From Methanobacteriota archaeon (GTDB lineage Archaea > Halobacteriota > Methanosarcinia > Methanosarcinales > Methanoperedenaceae), in the NCBI GenBank assembly GCA_018899795.1, contig JAHIHJ010000280.1, positions 1-10,400 of the forward strand: a stretch of DNA of 10,400 nt. The letters are read 5' to 3'. Both the position numbers and the translations under genes were made by a program. Of the stretch, positions 1 to 8,606 are shown piece after piece. Under the pieces are notes generated by a model, which saw nothing but the letters and a program-made list of their open reading frames with translations, ran no database searches and had not been told where the DNA came from. Position 1 is the first letter of the stretch. Every line of letters starts with the position of its first letter.

Positions 1-59
1 ATTGGGGAGTTTGGAAATCGAACTGTCTTAAAAAATAGTTTTTACACACTCTGACGTCC

Positions 60-151
60 ACGTATGCCAGCGCACTGACATACGTTGCACGCAATCGACT
101 GGCATGACAGTCGACGCGGATGCGCTCGGATTTCGTATCAGTGGAAATCCG
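60..151. repeat. Chain of adjacent inverted repeats (hairpins)
   Basis: Four inverted repeats follow one another closely. First, 60-66 pairs with 79-85 (ACGTATG/CATACGT), and the stem continues after one mismatch by CAG/CTG (68-70 with 75-77) around the tetraloop CGCA. Second, 95-101 pairs with 108-114 (TCGACTG/CAGTCGA, 6-nt loop). Third, 115-117 pairs with 122-124 (CGC/GCG). Fourth, 127-133 pairs with 145-151 (CGGATTT/AAATCCG). The last arm is repeated directly: AAATCCGTC at 145-153 is followed by AAATCCGTG at 154-162. This could be a structured RNA or a dispersed intergenic repeat. I recognise no known RNA family: RNase P, SRP and tRNA hallmarks are absent. Confidence 0.6.
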
Positions 152-300
152 TCAAATCCGTGCATCTCCCCCCCTGCATCAAGAGAACTGAAAGCGCAGG
201 TACCCGCGAAGTGAAGTGCCCAGTTCCCCGGCAGCGGCGATCCTGGACACAGGCGAACCGGAAGGCTCCGCAGTTTTACTATTTGAATAGTTAACTACAT

Positions 301-314
301 AATATTATAAATTA
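301..314 (+). promoter_or_regulatory. Possible TATA element for the 66-aa gene
   Basis: An A+T-only stretch containing TTATAAAT (305-312) lies just upstream of the ATG at 327. No Shine-Dalgarno sequence precedes that ATG. The spacing is shorter than ideal for a leaderless transcript starting exactly at the ATG, so the precise box is uncertain; AATATTA at 301-307 fits better. Confidence 0.3.
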
Positions 315-326
315 AAGTATTCCCTT

Positions 327-527
327 ATGAATATTGAGATTTCACCTGAAATGGAAAAGCTTTTTAAAAAATATGTTCTTGAAAAACATGGAAAATTAGG
401 TGGGAATTTGGGGGAAGAATTGGAAAAGGCAATATCATTGTACTTGATCCAACAAAGCGCCATGAAAGCGTATGTTAAAAAGAGAAAAGGCAAGTTAGAG
501 GCGTACAGGAACGAACAGACAGCATGA
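327..527 (+). CDS. Small charged protein, antitoxin- or regulator-like
   Basis: This is a 66-aa protein with a short N-terminal strand-like segment (MNIEIS) followed by helical, strongly charged sequence. The central region KHGKLGGNLGEELEKAISLY resembles small archaeal proteins often described as ribbon-helix-helix or antitoxin-like, a resemblance recalled from general pattern and not proven. The C-terminal third is Lys/Arg rich (KKRKGK), compatible with nucleic acid or partner binding. There is no signal peptide or membrane segment. The ATG at 327 has no visible Shine-Dalgarno and sits behind an A+T-rich promoter-like stretch. The stop codon overlaps the ATG of a 29-aa ORF by ATGA. No toxin-sized partner follows, so if this is half of a toxin-antitoxin pair it is an orphan. 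Confidence 0.65.
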   Translation: MNIEISPEMEKLFKKYVLEKHGKLGGNLGEELEKAISLYLIQQSAMKAYVKKRKGKLEAYRNEQTA

Positions 528-613
528 GCACCGAATTGGAAGCAAAAATTGAGAGCATGGAAGAATTGATCCGCGCAAAATTGCAGGATAATCCGGGAAT
601 CAATTTAATATAG
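524..613 (+). CDS. 29-aa ORF coupled to the 66-aa gene
   Basis: The ATG at 524 overlaps the preceding stop codon (ATGA), the usual arrangement for translational coupling. The predicted peptide is acidic and helical (MSTELEAKIESMEELIRAKL at its start) and could form a short coiled coil. It ends at TAG 611-613. The reading frame continues without another stop into the ATG of ribC at 638, so only this TAG separates the two in frame. It may be a real micropeptide, the remnant of a longer partner gene, or chance. The family is not recognised. Confidence 0.4.
   Translation: MSTELEAKIESMEELIRAKLQDNPGINLI
604..612 (+). promoter_or_regulatory. TATA box of ribC
   Basis: TTTAATATA lies about 30 bases upstream of the ribC ATG, close to the distance expected for a leaderless archaeal transcript. 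It overlaps the end of the preceding 29-aa ORF. No Shine-Dalgarno sequence precedes the ATG, which agrees with leaderless translation. A second A+T-rich element, CTTTAAAT (620-627), is too close to fit. Confidence 0.45.
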
Positions 614-1099
<486 letters not shown>

Positions 1100-1108
1100 A
1101 TTATTATA
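1100..1108 (+). promoter_or_regulatory. TATA box of the 61-aa membrane protein
   Basis: ATTATTATA begins immediately after the ribC stop codon. Its centre is about 27 bases upstream of ATG 1131, the textbook archaeal TATA-to-start distance for a leaderless mRNA. This favours ATG 1131 over the in-frame TTG at 1110. Confidence 0.5.
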
Positions 1109-1130
1109 CTTGCCAGCATTAGTGCTACTC

Positions 1131-1316
1131 ATGGACCCATCAGACAGATCAGAGATATTGATCGCCGGAGTGATATTCGGTGTTTATATAGCATTCGTCC
1201 TTACAAGGCATATTTGTAATACTATCCCGGGGTTATGCACGGCATCATGGGTCATATTTGGGGTAATATTTATAAGCGCTTTGATATTCATAATGGTGAA
1301 GATCTTCAGCGCATAA
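1131..1316 (+). CDS. Two-helix membrane miniprotein
   Basis: This is a 61-aa hydrophobic protein. A short polar N-terminus (MDPSDRSE) is followed by one hydrophobic segment of about 15-18 residues (ILIAGVIFGVYIAFVL), a short linker containing two Cys and one His (TRHICNTIPGLCTAS), and a second hydrophobic segment running almost to the C-terminus. This predicts a hairpin membrane protein. The frame is open further upstream to TTG 1110, but ATG 1131 has a TATA box at leaderless distance and gives a more natural N-terminus. It lies between ribC and the TPR gene, 13 bases from the latter, and may be cotranscribed with it. No family is recognised, so no function is assigned. Confidence 0.65.
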   Translation: MDPSDRSEILIAGVIFGVYIAFVLTRHICNTIPGLCTASWVIFGVIFISALIFIMVKIFSA

Positions 1317-1329
1317 ATACTTTAAAGAA

Positions 1330-2658
1330 ATGACTCAAAAAAACTCCTCCCCTGATATACACGAACTGCTTTTGCGCCTCGGCTACCGTGAGGCGGGCAT
1401 CCGGAATATTATAGATGAACTTGACAATTTATTAAATGACATCGGGTTTTATGAACTTGAACAGAAAGCGAGAGCGGCGATAGATTCAAAAGATCAGGCA
1501 GGTCTTATCAACACCCTGAAAGAACTGATGAAGCGCCTGGAAAATAAAGGCATCTACCGCCCTGATTATCCCACAGGACTGATAAAACTCATGGTCAATG
1601 GACTGGACCTGAGGGGTCAAGACATCTTTGCTGTCATTGATAACTCCCGCATATCCCATGAAGAAAAAATGAAAGAACAGGAATTCCTGGCATCATGCGC
1701 AGCCATCACCCAGCTCGGATATATTATTCTGAGCAGGTTCATCCATAAAGAAAAAGCTGCAAGTTCAGGTCCGCATGTCTTTATCATAATAGACGGATTC
1801 ACACCAGATTCCTTGATCTTCGTGGATTTCAGCATCGATTCTATATTTGAGATAGATGCCGGGCTATATGAACAGAAAGAAAACAATTACTATTTGAAAA
1901 ACCCGGTGTCAGATGATGAAACATCAAAACATATCGCACAGTATTACTCCAGTTTCCATGTTACTTCAGGAATTGGACTTTCCCATAATATCCATAACAA
2001 CCTTGGCATGGCATACGACAGGGCGGAATTGTGCGGGAACGCGATCGAAGAATTTAACGTTGCTCTCAGGCTTGACCCAGGATATATCGAGGTCTTGAAT
2101 AATCTCGCAGTCACTTATCACAGGATGGGTCTGGTCGATAAGGCGGTCGAAAGACTTAAGGAGGCGCTCAGGCTTAGACCCGGATATCCGGAGGCTCACT
2201 GCAACCTTGGGAACATCTATGCATCGGCAGGGAGGTTCGGGGAAGCGCTCGCAGAATTTGAAGCGGCGCTCACACTCCATCCCAATAATGCGCTCGTCCA
2301 CTATGGTCTGGGGAACGTATATGCAGAACATGAAAAACTTTCCGATGCTATTAGAGAGTTCCAGGAAACATTAAGGCTTGACCCCGAAAATCTTCCTGCC
2401 CGCAGCAGCCTCGGAACGCTCTATGCCAGACAGGGCAGGCATGAGGACGCGCTCAGGGAATTTCAGGAAGCACTCAATCGAGACCCTGAACTGCCGGAAG
2501 TGTATCATGGTATCGGGAGCGTGTATTATGAATTGGGGAGTTTCGATAGATCGGCAAATGCATGGATACGGGCAGTGTATCTTGAACCTGAACTTCTTGA
2601 ACATGTGCCCGATAAGCTGCTCCTTAAAGTAAAGCAGGGAGTTTCAAGAATAAAGTGA
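1330..2658 (+). CDS. TPR protein with unrecognised N-terminal domain
   Basis: This 442-aa protein is probably cytoplasmic, with no signal peptide or membrane helix. Residues 1-75 are mostly helical and charged. Residues about 95-215 look like a separate alpha/beta domain, with strand-like stretches such as HVFIIIDGF and [16 protein letters not shown]. From residue 218 to 421 there are six TPR units with an exact 34-residue period: the Pro closing each unit falls at 250, 284, 318, 352, 386 and 420, usually in a DPG/DPE-type turn, with the Gly-Tyr pattern (LGNIYA, LGNVYA, LGTLYA) at equivalent sites. TPRs bind other proteins, so a scaffold or adaptor role is likely, partner unknown. The N-terminal part vaguely recalls transglutaminase-like/SirB1 TPR proteins, but no catalytic Cys-His-Asp set can be assigned. 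The stop codon is part of the ribosome binding site region of uvrA, so the two are probably cotranscribed. Confidence 0.8.
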   Translation: MTQKNSSPDIHELLLRLGYREAGIRNIIDELDNLLNDIGFYELEQKARAAIDSKDQAGLINTLKELMKRLENKGIYRPDYPTGLIKLMVNGLDLRGQDIFAVIDNSRISHEEKMKEQEFLASCAAITQLGYIILSRFIHKEKAASSGPHVFIIIDGFTPDSLIFVDFSIDSIFEIDAGLYEQKENNYYLKNPVSDDETSKHIAQYYSSFHVTSGIGLSHNIHNNLGMAYDRAELCGNAIEEFNVALRLDPGYIEVLNNLAVTYHRMGLVDKAVERLKEALRLRPGYPEAHCNLGNIYASAGRFGEALAEFEAALTLHPNNALVHYGLGNVYAEHEKLSDAIREFQETLRLDPENLPARSSLGTLYARQGRHEDALREFQEALNRDPELPEVYHGIGSVYYELGSFDRSANAWIRAVYLEPELLEHVPDKLLLKVKQGVSRIK

Positions 2659-2664
2659 GGGCTC

Positions 2665-5481
2665 ATGTCATCAGATAAGATAGTGATCAAGGGCGCCCGC
2701 GTCCATAACCTTAAGAATATAGACCTTGAGCTTCCACGCAATAAATTGATCGTGATAACAGGGCTTTCCGGTTCCGGGAAGTCATCGCTTGCTTTTGATA
2801 CGCTGTATGCAGAAGGACAGAGGCGGTATGTGGAGTCTCTGTCAGCATACGCGCGCCAGTTCCTGGGTCAGATGGACAAACCTGATGTGGAATACATCGA
2901 AGGTTTATCACCAGCCATATCCATCGAACAGAAATCCACGAGCAAGAATCCCCGTTCGACAGTTGGCACGGTCACAGAGATCTTCGACTACCTGCGCCTG
3001 CTTTATGCAAGGATAGGAAAACAGCACTGCCCCAACTGCAAAAGTGAGATCACTCCCCAGACTGTTGAACAGATAGTAATAAGGCTCATGAATCTGCCTG
3101 AAGGCGCAAAGCTCCATGTGCTTGCCCCAATTGCGAGACAGAGGAAAGGCGAATACAAACAGATCTTTGAAGAACTTGCCTCTTCGGGATTCGCCCGCGT
3201 CCGTGTGGACGGAAAGATGCATGAATTGTCCGGGGAGATAAATCTTAACAAGCAGCAAAAGCACGATATTGATGTTGTGGTCGACCGGATCTCAATAAAA
3301 CCAGGGATAGAAGAGAGGCTTGCGGATTCTGTGGCTACTGCGCTGAAGCAGGGGAACGGTATTGTCGTTGTTGAGGTGATCGGGGACAAAGAGCTTCTTT
3401 TCAGCGAGCATGCAGCATGCACGAAATGCGGTATCAGCTTTGAGCCGCTTGAGCCTAACATGTTCTCTTTCAACAGCCCGCGCGGAGCGTGCCCTGCCTG
3501 CCAGGGGCTGGGGAGCACGATGGAATTCGACCCTGACCTGATAATTCCTGATAAGAGCATATCCCTGGGTAAGGGAGCCATAGAACCCTGGGGATACGAG
3601 CACGGATATTATTTCCAGATGCTCCAGTCAGTGGCAAAACACTACGGTTTCTCACTAGATACACCTTTTTCTGAACTGAAACCCGAACACGTAGATGTGT
3701 TACTGCATGGAAGCAGTGAAGAAGTGCTTTTCAGGTATGTTCCGCGGGTAAGGGACGGGCTGTGGGAGCACAGGAGCGTTTTTGAAGGGGTACTCCCGCA
3801 TCTGGCGCGCAAATACAGGGAATCGCAATCTGAGGAGGGGCGGGAAAGGATACAGCAGTATATGAGCATCAAACCATGCACGGTATGCAATGGCGAGCGG
3901 CTGAAACCTTCCAGTCTTGCAGTAACAGTGGCCGGGAAGTCCATTATCGAAACGACACGCATGTCTGTCAAAAAGGCGATAGAGTTCCTTAACAGCATCA
4001 CTTTTTCTGAAAAAGAGGCGATAATCTCAAAACCAATTATGAAGGAACTGCGGGCTCGCCTTGGGTTCCTGATGGACGTTGGTCTTGATTACCTCACACT
4101 TGACAGGGCTGCCGGCACCCTGTCAGGCGGCGAGAGCCAGAGGATACGGCTTGCAACACAAATTGGTTCAAGCCTTGTGGGTGTTCTGTATATTCTGGAT
4201 GAGCCAAGCATTGGTCTTCACCAGAGGGATAACGGCAGGCTGATAAACATGCTAACCCAGCTTCGAGACCTGGGGAATACGGTGATAGTGGTTGAGCACG
4301 ATGAAGAGATGATACGCAGCGCTGATTTTATCGTGGACATGGGACCGGGCGCTGGCGTGCACGGTGGCGAAGTTGTTGTCACGGGAAGCCAGGATGATAT
4401 CATTAAGTGTGAAAGATCCCTTACAGGGAAATACCTGAGCCATGAAAAAACGATAGCAGTCCCGGGCAAGAGAAGAAGGTCGAATGGCAAAATAACGATC
4501 GTGGGAGCAGGTGAGAACAACCTGAAGCAGATAGATGTAAATATCCCTCTTGGCGTGATGACATGCGTTACTGGTGTCTCAGGTTCGGGAAAGAGCACTC
4601 TTGTCAATGAGATCCTGTATAAGGCGCTTGCGCGGAGGTTCTACCATGCAAGGGATAAGCCTGGGGCGCACAGGGGCATAATAGGGCTTGAGAATATCGA
4701 CAAGGCAATAATAATCGACCAGTCACCCATCGGCAGAACTCCGCGTTCAAACCCTGCAACGTATACCGGGGTTTTTACGCCTGTAAGAGACATGTTCGCA
4801 AAACTTCAGTCCTCGAAGGCTCGCGGATATCTGCCTGGACGGTTCAGCTTTAACGTGAAGGGAGGGAGATGTGAAGCCTGCAAGGGCGACGGAATAATCA
4901 CGATCGAGATGCACTTTTTGCCCGATGTCTATGTGCCGTGCGAGGTGTGCCACGGGAAAAGATTCAACAGCGAAACCCTGGAAATTGTCTACAAAGGAAA
5001 GAACATAGCCCAGGTGCTGGATATGACAGTAGAGGAGGGACTTACGTTCTTCGAGAATATTCCCAGGATAAAGCGGCAGCTTCAGACGCTGTTTGACGTG
5101 GGTCTTGGATATATCAGGCTTGGACAGCCTGCAACCACGCTATCGGGCGGCGAGGCGCAGCGCATAAAGCTCTCCACTGAACTCAGCAAAAGGAGCACGG
5201 GAAGGACGCTCTACATCCTTGATGAGCCTACAACGGGTCTGCATTTTGCAGATATACAGAAACTTCTGGATATGCTCTCGTTGCTCGTGGATGCAGGGAA
5301 CAGCGTGGTGGTCATAGAGCACAACCTGGATGTCATCAAGGTGGCTGATCATATCATAGACCTGGGTCCTGAAGGTGGGGATAACGGCGGGAGGATAGTT
5401 GCAGAGGGGACGCCTGAGAAGGTAGCGAGGATAGAGGGATCTTATACAGGGCATTACCTGAAAAAAGTGCTGGGGATGTAA
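2665..5481 (+). CDS. uvrA: Excinuclease ABC subunit UvrA
   Basis: This is the DNA damage-recognition ATPase of nucleotide excision repair; it loads UvrB at lesions. At 938 aa it is the usual full length. It has two ABC ATPase halves: Walker A GLSGSGKS at 33-40 and GVSGSGKS at 637-644; signature LSGGE at 486-490 and LSGGE starting at 826; Walker B LYILDEP with Asp 512 and Asp 853. Two zinc modules are intact: Cys 252, 255, 276, 279 in the first half and Cys 736, 739, 759, 762 in the second. An additional CPNC lies near residue 119, as in other UvrAs. ATG 2665 follows GTGAGG at 2656-2661, six bases after the TPR stop, so translation is probably coupled. No uvrB or uvrC is visible here. Euryarchaeal UvrABC is generally thought to have been acquired from bacteria; the base and codon use here look like the neighbouring genes. 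Confidence 0.97.
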   Translation: MSSDKIVIKGARVHNLKNIDLELPRNKLIVITGLSGSGKSSLAFDTLYAEGQRRYVESLSAYARQFLGQMDKPDVEYIEGLSPAISIEQKSTSKNPRSTVGTVTEIFDYLRLLYARIGKQHCPNCKSEITPQTVEQIVIRLMNLPEGAKLHVLAPIARQRKGEYKQIFEELASSGFARVRVDGKMHELSGEINLNKQQKHDIDVVVDRISIKPGIEERLADSVATALKQGNGIVVVEVIGDKELLFSEHAACTKCGISFEPLEPNMFSFNSPRGACPACQGLGSTMEFDPDLIIPDKSISLGKGAIEPWGYEHGYYFQMLQSVAKHYGFSLDTPFSELKPEHVDVLLHGSSEEVLFRYVPRVRDGLWEHRSVFEGVLPHLARKYRESQSEEGRERIQQYMSIKPCTVCNGERLKPSSLAVTVAGKSIIETTRMSVKKAIEFLNSITFSEKEAIISKPIMKELRARLGFLMDVGLDYLTLDRAAGTLSGGESQRIRLATQIGSSLVGVLYILDEPSIGLHQRDNGRLINMLTQLRDLGNTVIVVEHDEEMIRSADFIVDMGPGAGVHGGEVVVTGSQDDIIKCERSLTGKYLSHEKTIAVPGKRRRSNGKITIVGAGENNLKQIDVNIPLGVMTCVTGVSGSGKSTLVNEILYKALARRFYHARDKPGAHRGIIGLENIDKAIIIDQSPIGRTPRSNPATYTGVFTPVRDMFAKLQSSKARGYLPGRFSFNVKGGRCEACKGDGIITIEMHFLPDVYVPCEVCHGKRFNSETLEIVYKGKNIAQVLDMTVEEGLTFFENIPRIKRQLQTLFDVGLGYIRLGQPATTLSGGEAQRIKLSTELSKRSTGRTLYILDEPTTGLHFADIQKLLDMLSLLVDAGNSVVVIEHNLDVIKVADHIIDLGPEGGDNGGRIVAEGTPEKVARIEGSYTGHYLKKVLGM

Positions 5482-5505
5482 AGTCCGGCTCACCGCCATA
5501 CGTGG

Positions 5506-5543
5506 ATATCGCTATGCGATATGCCTCGCAGCGTGTCCTTTTT
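5506..5543. terminator. Hairpin between convergent uvrA and topA
   Basis: In the 91-base gap between the convergent stop codons, ATATCGC (5506-5512) and GCGATAT (5516-5522) form a perfect 7-bp stem with a 3-base loop. A run of five T (5539-5543) lies 16 bases downstream on the uvrA strand. The location fits a terminator for uvrA and perhaps, read from the other strand, for topA. The distance to the T run is long for an intrinsic terminator, so a simple U-tract stop is equally possible. Confidence 0.4.
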
Positions 5544-5572
5544 CAGCCAGCGCGCAAACAGGGGAACCAGCA

Positions 5573-7693
5573 TCATTCTTCTTTCTTCGTTCTCTTTTTT
5601 GGTTTAGTTTTGGGTTTATCTTTTGGTTTCTTTTCTGGCTTATCTTCAGTATCCATTTCCGGTTCTTTCACTGTCCCGTTCTTCTTCTCCTCTTCAAGTT
5701 TCTTCTGCCACTCGATGAAATTGCAGTGAGGGCATCCGATATCCCATGGACGCTTCCCTTTGGTAACGATCCTTATGAAATAAAGACCGTGCTGTTCACA
5801 CTGCTTATCAGTGACCACTATCTGCCCTGCCTTGGGTAGTGGAAGGGAAAAATCACACTTCGGATAGCCAGAGCATCCAATGAACCGCGAGCCTTTCCTG
5901 GATTTCCTGATTATCAGGTCGGATGAGCACTTCTTGCAAATCCCGATAATACGGTCTTCGTAAAGACCGTTCCTGAGCGCTTCACTAATATGCTCTTTGT
6001 TCTTGTCCATATCCTTGAACACACCACCAAGCATCTCCCTGGATTCCTTTATCACGAAATCCTCAGTGTTCTTGCCTTCTGATATATCATCCATATCATT
6101 CTCGAGTTTGCTTGTCATCTCAGGTTTTGTGATGGTGTTTGCGTACGTCTCAAGCGCTTCGATAACAGCGTATGCTGTCCTTGTAGGCTGCAGGGGATTG
6201 CCCACAACATAAGCCCTGGAATAGAGTTTCGAGATGATCTCATGGCGCGTGGATTTTGTGCCCAGGCCCAGGTCTTCCATTATCTTTATCAGATGCCCCT
6301 GCCCGTATCTTGAAGGGGGCTGCGTTTTTTTCCCCACAAGGTTCGTTTCTTTGACCGTCAGTACCTGCCCTTCCACAAGTTTTGGCAGGATCCTGTCTTC
6401 AGGAACATTGTATGAGTAATACCATCGCCATCCCTGGTCGACCAGCCTTGCGCCATTCGCCCCGAAATCTTCGCCGCTTATATCAACGATAACAGACATG
6501 GTCTCCCATTTCGTTTCGCCTGCAAAAGTGGCAAAGAAACGGCGGACTACCAGTTCATATATCTTCCACTCATCTTCCCTGAGTTCGCTTCGTTTGGCAG
6601 GCGTTGCAGGGTGTATTGGCGGGTGGTCGGTGGTCTCTTTTTTGCCTCTTGTTGGTAGGAGTTCTCCAGCGAGGAGCTTCTTTGCATACTCATGGAATTC
6701 CGTATTCAAGAATGAGGCGAGAATGCCTTTAGTGTCAAGCAAGGCAGGATAAACAGTATTATCGGTACGGGGATACGAGATGAACCCGTTAACATAGAGA
6801 TACTCTGCTATCCTCATTGCATTGGCTGGAGAGATGCCTATCGCGCTTGCAGCTCTGAGGAACTCCGTTGTATTGAATGGAGTTGGAGGCTTTTCGTTTC
6901 GTTTTCCTGTTTCGATGCTTTTGACAGTTCCTGTTTTTCCGAGTTTTGCGTGTATTGCTTCTGCTTCGGCTTTATCCAGGAACCGTCCTTTCTTATGCTG
7001 CGCCTCGAATTCTCCGCCGTTTGCCAGTATCGCATATATTTCCCAGTACGGAACAGGCACGAAAATATCCCTTTCTTTTTCCCGGTTCACCAAAATAGCA
7101 AGCGTTGGCGACTGGACTCGCCCTACCGAAAGGAACCTGTCCCCGTACCGTCCTGCGTTTATCGAAACGAATCTCGTCAGCACAGCGCCCCAGACAAGGT
7201 CTATGATCTGCCTGGATTCGCCTGCTGCTGCCAGGTTAAAATCGATCTTCGTAGGATGTGCGAATGCCTGTTTTATCTCTGCAGGGGTTATAGTGCTGTA
7301 ATGCACGCGGTCTGCCGGAACATCGGGATTTACCTTCTGTATCACTTTCAGGGCTTCGACGCCGATGAGTTCGCCTTCCCTGTCGTAGTCAGTGGCTATG
7401 GTGAGATGCTTTGCTTCTTTCCCCAGTTTGCGAAGCGCTGTAACAATGTTGGCATGAGTTGGTGAGGTGTGTATCTCGGCATGGATAAGTTCCTTAAGAT
7501 CAGTCTTTTGCCAGTTATTATATTCTTTCGGGAAATCCACTTCCACAATGTGCCCTGAAAGACCTATCACCGCTGTTTTATCGAATGAATAGGTGTCAAC
7601 GCCGTTAATTCGTTCCTTTTTGGGTTTCTTTTCGGATAGTATCGCCGCGATCCTCTTTGCAGTGTCGTGCTTCTCTGTAATGATTAAATGCAT
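5573..7693 (-). CDS. topA: DNA topoisomerase I (type IA), archaeal
   Basis: This enzyme relaxes negative supercoils by transient single-strand cleavage through a 5'-phosphotyrosine. Numbered from ATG 7693 it has 706 aa. The Toprim domain opens at HLIITEK (catalytic Glu 7) and continues with TDYDREGE (Asp 102, Asp 104, Glu 106) for metal binding. The active-site tyrosine is Tyr 307 in FISYPRTD. The core is followed by two zinc-ribbon-like modules: Cys 586, 589, 607, 613, then Cys 632, His 635, Cys 654, Cys 657. The protein ends in a low-complexity Lys/Pro/Glu tail of about 40 residues (repeated KPK motifs), likely flexible and DNA-binding. An in-frame ATG at 7723 would add ten residues, but it has no Shine-Dalgarno, whereas ATG 7693 has TGAGG five bases ahead and starts right at the first Toprim strand as in relatives. 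It is convergent with uvrA and downstream of the ccm genes, separated from them by a terminator. Confidence 0.95.
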   Translation of the reverse strand: MHLIITEKHDTAKRIAAILSEKKPKKERINGVDTYSFDKTAVIGLSGHIVEVDFPKEYNNWQKTDLKELIHAEIHTSPTHANIVTALRKLGKEAKHLTIATDYDREGELIGVEALKVIQKVNPDVPADRVHYSTITPAEIKQAFAHPTKIDFNLAAAGESRQIIDLVWGAVLTRFVSINAGRYGDRFLSVGRVQSPTLAILVNREKERDIFVPVPYWEIYAILANGGEFEAQHKKGRFLDKAEAEAIHAKLGKTGTVKSIETGKRNEKPPTPFNTTEFLRAASAIGISPANAMRIAEYLYVNGFISYPRTDNTVYPALLDTKGILASFLNTEFHEYAKKLLAGELLPTRGKKETTDHPPIHPATPAKRSELREDEWKIYELVVRRFFATFAGETKWETMSVIVDISGEDFGANGARLVDQGWRWYYSYNVPEDRILPKLVEGQVLTVKETNLVGKKTQPPSRYGQGHLIKIMEDLGLGTKSTRHEIISKLYSRAYVVGNPLQPTRTAYAVIEALETYANTITKPEMTSKLENDMDDISEGKNTEDFVIKESREMLGGVFKDMDKNKEHISEALRNGLYEDRIIGICKKCSSDLIIRKSRKGSRFIGCSGYPKCDFSLPLPKAGQIVVTDKQCEQHGLYFIRIVTKGKRPWDIGCPHCNFIEWQKKLEEEKKNGTVKEPEMDTEDKPEKKPKDKPKTKPKKRTKKEE

Positions 7694-7698
7694 CGTTT

Positions 7699-7703
7699 CC
7701 TCA
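7699..7703 (-). promoter_or_regulatory. Ribosome binding site deciding the topA start
   Basis: TGAGG on the minus strand stands five bases (AAACG) before ATG 7693. A TATA-like CTATTTATG around 7734-7742 would put transcription start near 7710, downstream of the alternative ATG at 7723. Both point to 7693. A further A+T element near 7770 could still serve the longer form. Confidence 0.5.
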
Positions 7704-7748
7704 GACCACTCTGGATTAGCCATTTAGTTACATAAATAGATTTGGGCT

Positions 7749-7783
7749 AAAAAAAGGGGAAAAAGTCAAATTATGACCTTTTT
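7749..7783 (-). terminator. U-tract terminator after the ccm genes
   Basis: On the minus strand AAAAAGGTCA (7783-7774) pairs with TGACTTTTT (7768-7760), with one bulged base and a 5-base loop. It is followed by four C and a run of seven T (7755-7749). This is the classical picture of an archaeal/intrinsic terminator. It closes the ccmA-ccmB unit (and the 22-aa ORF) just ahead of the topA start region. Confidence 0.6.
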
Positions 7784-7807
7784 GGGCATCTCCACTCCGC
7801 GTATCTC

Positions 7808-7876
7808 TCAGTCGAACAAAGGCATCCTTGCAGCAACAAGATCCTCGAAATTCTTATCCGCATGCTCAAGGTACAT
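7808..7876 (-). CDS. 22-aa ORF downstream of ccmB
   Basis: A short ORF reads MYLEHADKNFEDLVAARM near its start and ends PLFD. Its composition looks protein-like, with an amphipathic helix. GGAAG lies just before the ATG, and an A+T-rich element (AATATTTTAAT on the minus strand, about 7894-7904) lies upstream. A TAA precedes it in frame, so it is not the visible end of a longer intact gene. It may be a micropeptide of the ccm unit, a leftover C-terminus of a decayed gene, or chance. It does not look like CcmD, because it has no membrane helix. Confidence 0.3.
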   Translation of the reverse strand: MYLEHADKNFEDLVAARMPLFD

Positions 7877-7916
7877 CTTCTTCCGTTACGTTAACTGATT
7901 AAAATATTATTGTCTT

Positions 7917-8606
7917 TCAATCTTCAATAGTATATTCAAAAACAAGCTGCGCCACCACAAAAAAAATGATATCATATATGGCAAGTATCTGAAGCTCACC
8001 CCATATTTCAGAAATATCCCCTTTTGAGAGCAATGTCCCTGTCGCAGTCACAGCAGAAAGTATCACGGGGATGAGTACAGGGAACAGTATTACGGGGAGC
8101 AGTATCTCTCTTGTCCTTGTATTCACGGTGAGCGCAGAGAGAAGCGTTCCCACAAAGATGAAACCGAAAGTCCCAAGTATGATAACAAGTGCAAGACCTG
8201 GAATGTTCTTTAGGTCATAATTAAAGAGAACAACAAAGATAGGAATTGTTGTTATCTCCATCAGGAACATCAGTACGGCATTGGAAATGACCTTGCCGTT
8301 ATATATCTCAGCCCTGTCCACAGGGCACAGCTTCAATCCTTCAAGGCAGCCTTCTTCCTTTTCTCCTGCGAACGATCTTGAGAGACCAAGCATCCCTGCG
8401 AAGGTGAATGCTATCCACAGCATCCCTGGCGCAAGCAGGTCTATGACCTTTTTATTGATGCCCTGGATGGGTATAGTCGACTCATTACCGAAAGCGAAGC
8501 TGAAAATGACCATTACAAGAAGTGAGAATATGATCATTGAATTGAGCATCTGCTTGGTGCGGAATTCCTGCCTTAAGTCCTTCATTGCTATCTCAAGGAA
8601 CTTCAT
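7917..8606 (-). CDS. ccmB: Haem exporter membrane subunit CcmB
   Basis: This is the membrane subunit of the CcmAB ABC transporter that, with CcmC and CcmE, delivers haem for c-type cytochrome maturation (system I) outside the cytoplasmic membrane. The 229 aa are typical for the family. Six hydrophobic segments lie at about 21-40, 58-75, 104-128, 136-160, 168-192 and 205-225. The cytoplasmic loop after helix 2 holds the family-like stretch SRSFAGEKEEGCLEGLKL followed by CPVDRAEIYNGK. The start ATG overlaps the ccmA stop as ATGA, indicating coupled translation. No ccmC, ccmE or ccmF follows; a short ORF and a terminator come next, so the rest of the system must lie elsewhere. A related ABC-2 permease with another substrate is a less likely alternative. 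Confidence 0.88.
   Translation of the reverse strand: MKFLEIAMKDLRQEFRTKQMLNSMIIFSLLVMVIFSFAFGNESTIPIQGINKKVIDLLAPGMLWIAFTFAGMLGLSRSFAGEKEEGCLEGLKLCPVDRAEIYNGKVISNAVLMFLMEITTIPIFVVLFNYDLKNIPGLALVIILGTFGFIFVGTLLSALTVNTRTREILLPVILFPVLIPVILSAVTATGTLLSKGDISEIWGELQILAIYDIIFFVVAQLVFEYTIED

Larger units (their letters stand above)
1..326. other. Non-coding left-end region
   Basis: No convincing gene is visible. The first bases are open in all three forward frames for 9-17 codons, so the tail of an upstream gene may be present but its frame cannot be chosen. From about 60 to 270 the sequence is richer in G+C than the flanks and full of short inverted repeats. A 69-codon stop-free stretch at 85-294 has an unlikely composition (many Arg, Cys, Trp and His) and overlaps the hairpins, so I treat it as non-coding. 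From 270 to 326 the sequence becomes A+T rich and leads into the promoter of the next gene. Confidence 0.6.

Noticed and set aside
1..54. Tail of an upstream gene
   Set aside because: All three forward frames are open at the edge for 9 to 17 codons; none can be preferred without sequence to the left.
60..270. RNase P RNA, SRP RNA or tRNA
   Set aside because: CCGGAAGG at 258-265 recalls the SRP RNA loop, but the surrounding conserved bases are missing; no RNase P core or T-arm motif was found on either strand.
85..294. 69-codon ORF at the left end
   Set aside because: It overlaps the hairpin chain, has an odd Arg/Cys/Trp/His-rich composition, no ribosome binding site and no promoter match.
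327..613. Complete toxin-antitoxin pair
   Set aside because: The second ORF is only 29 codons, far too short for a known toxin, and the first is only weakly antitoxin-like.
1966..2331. 121-codon antisense ORF in the TPR gene
   Set aside because: It mirrors the repeated TPR codons; no independent start signal is visible.
3003..3581. 192-codon antisense ORF inside uvrA
   Set aside because: It lies wholly opposite a well-conserved uvrA region including its zinc module; it is a mirror of uvrA codon use.
6822..7465. Long plus-strand ORFs opposite topA
   Set aside because: They lie antisense to the conserved core of topoisomerase I, have no promoter or Shine-Dalgarno, and have low-complexity Ser/Phe-rich translations.
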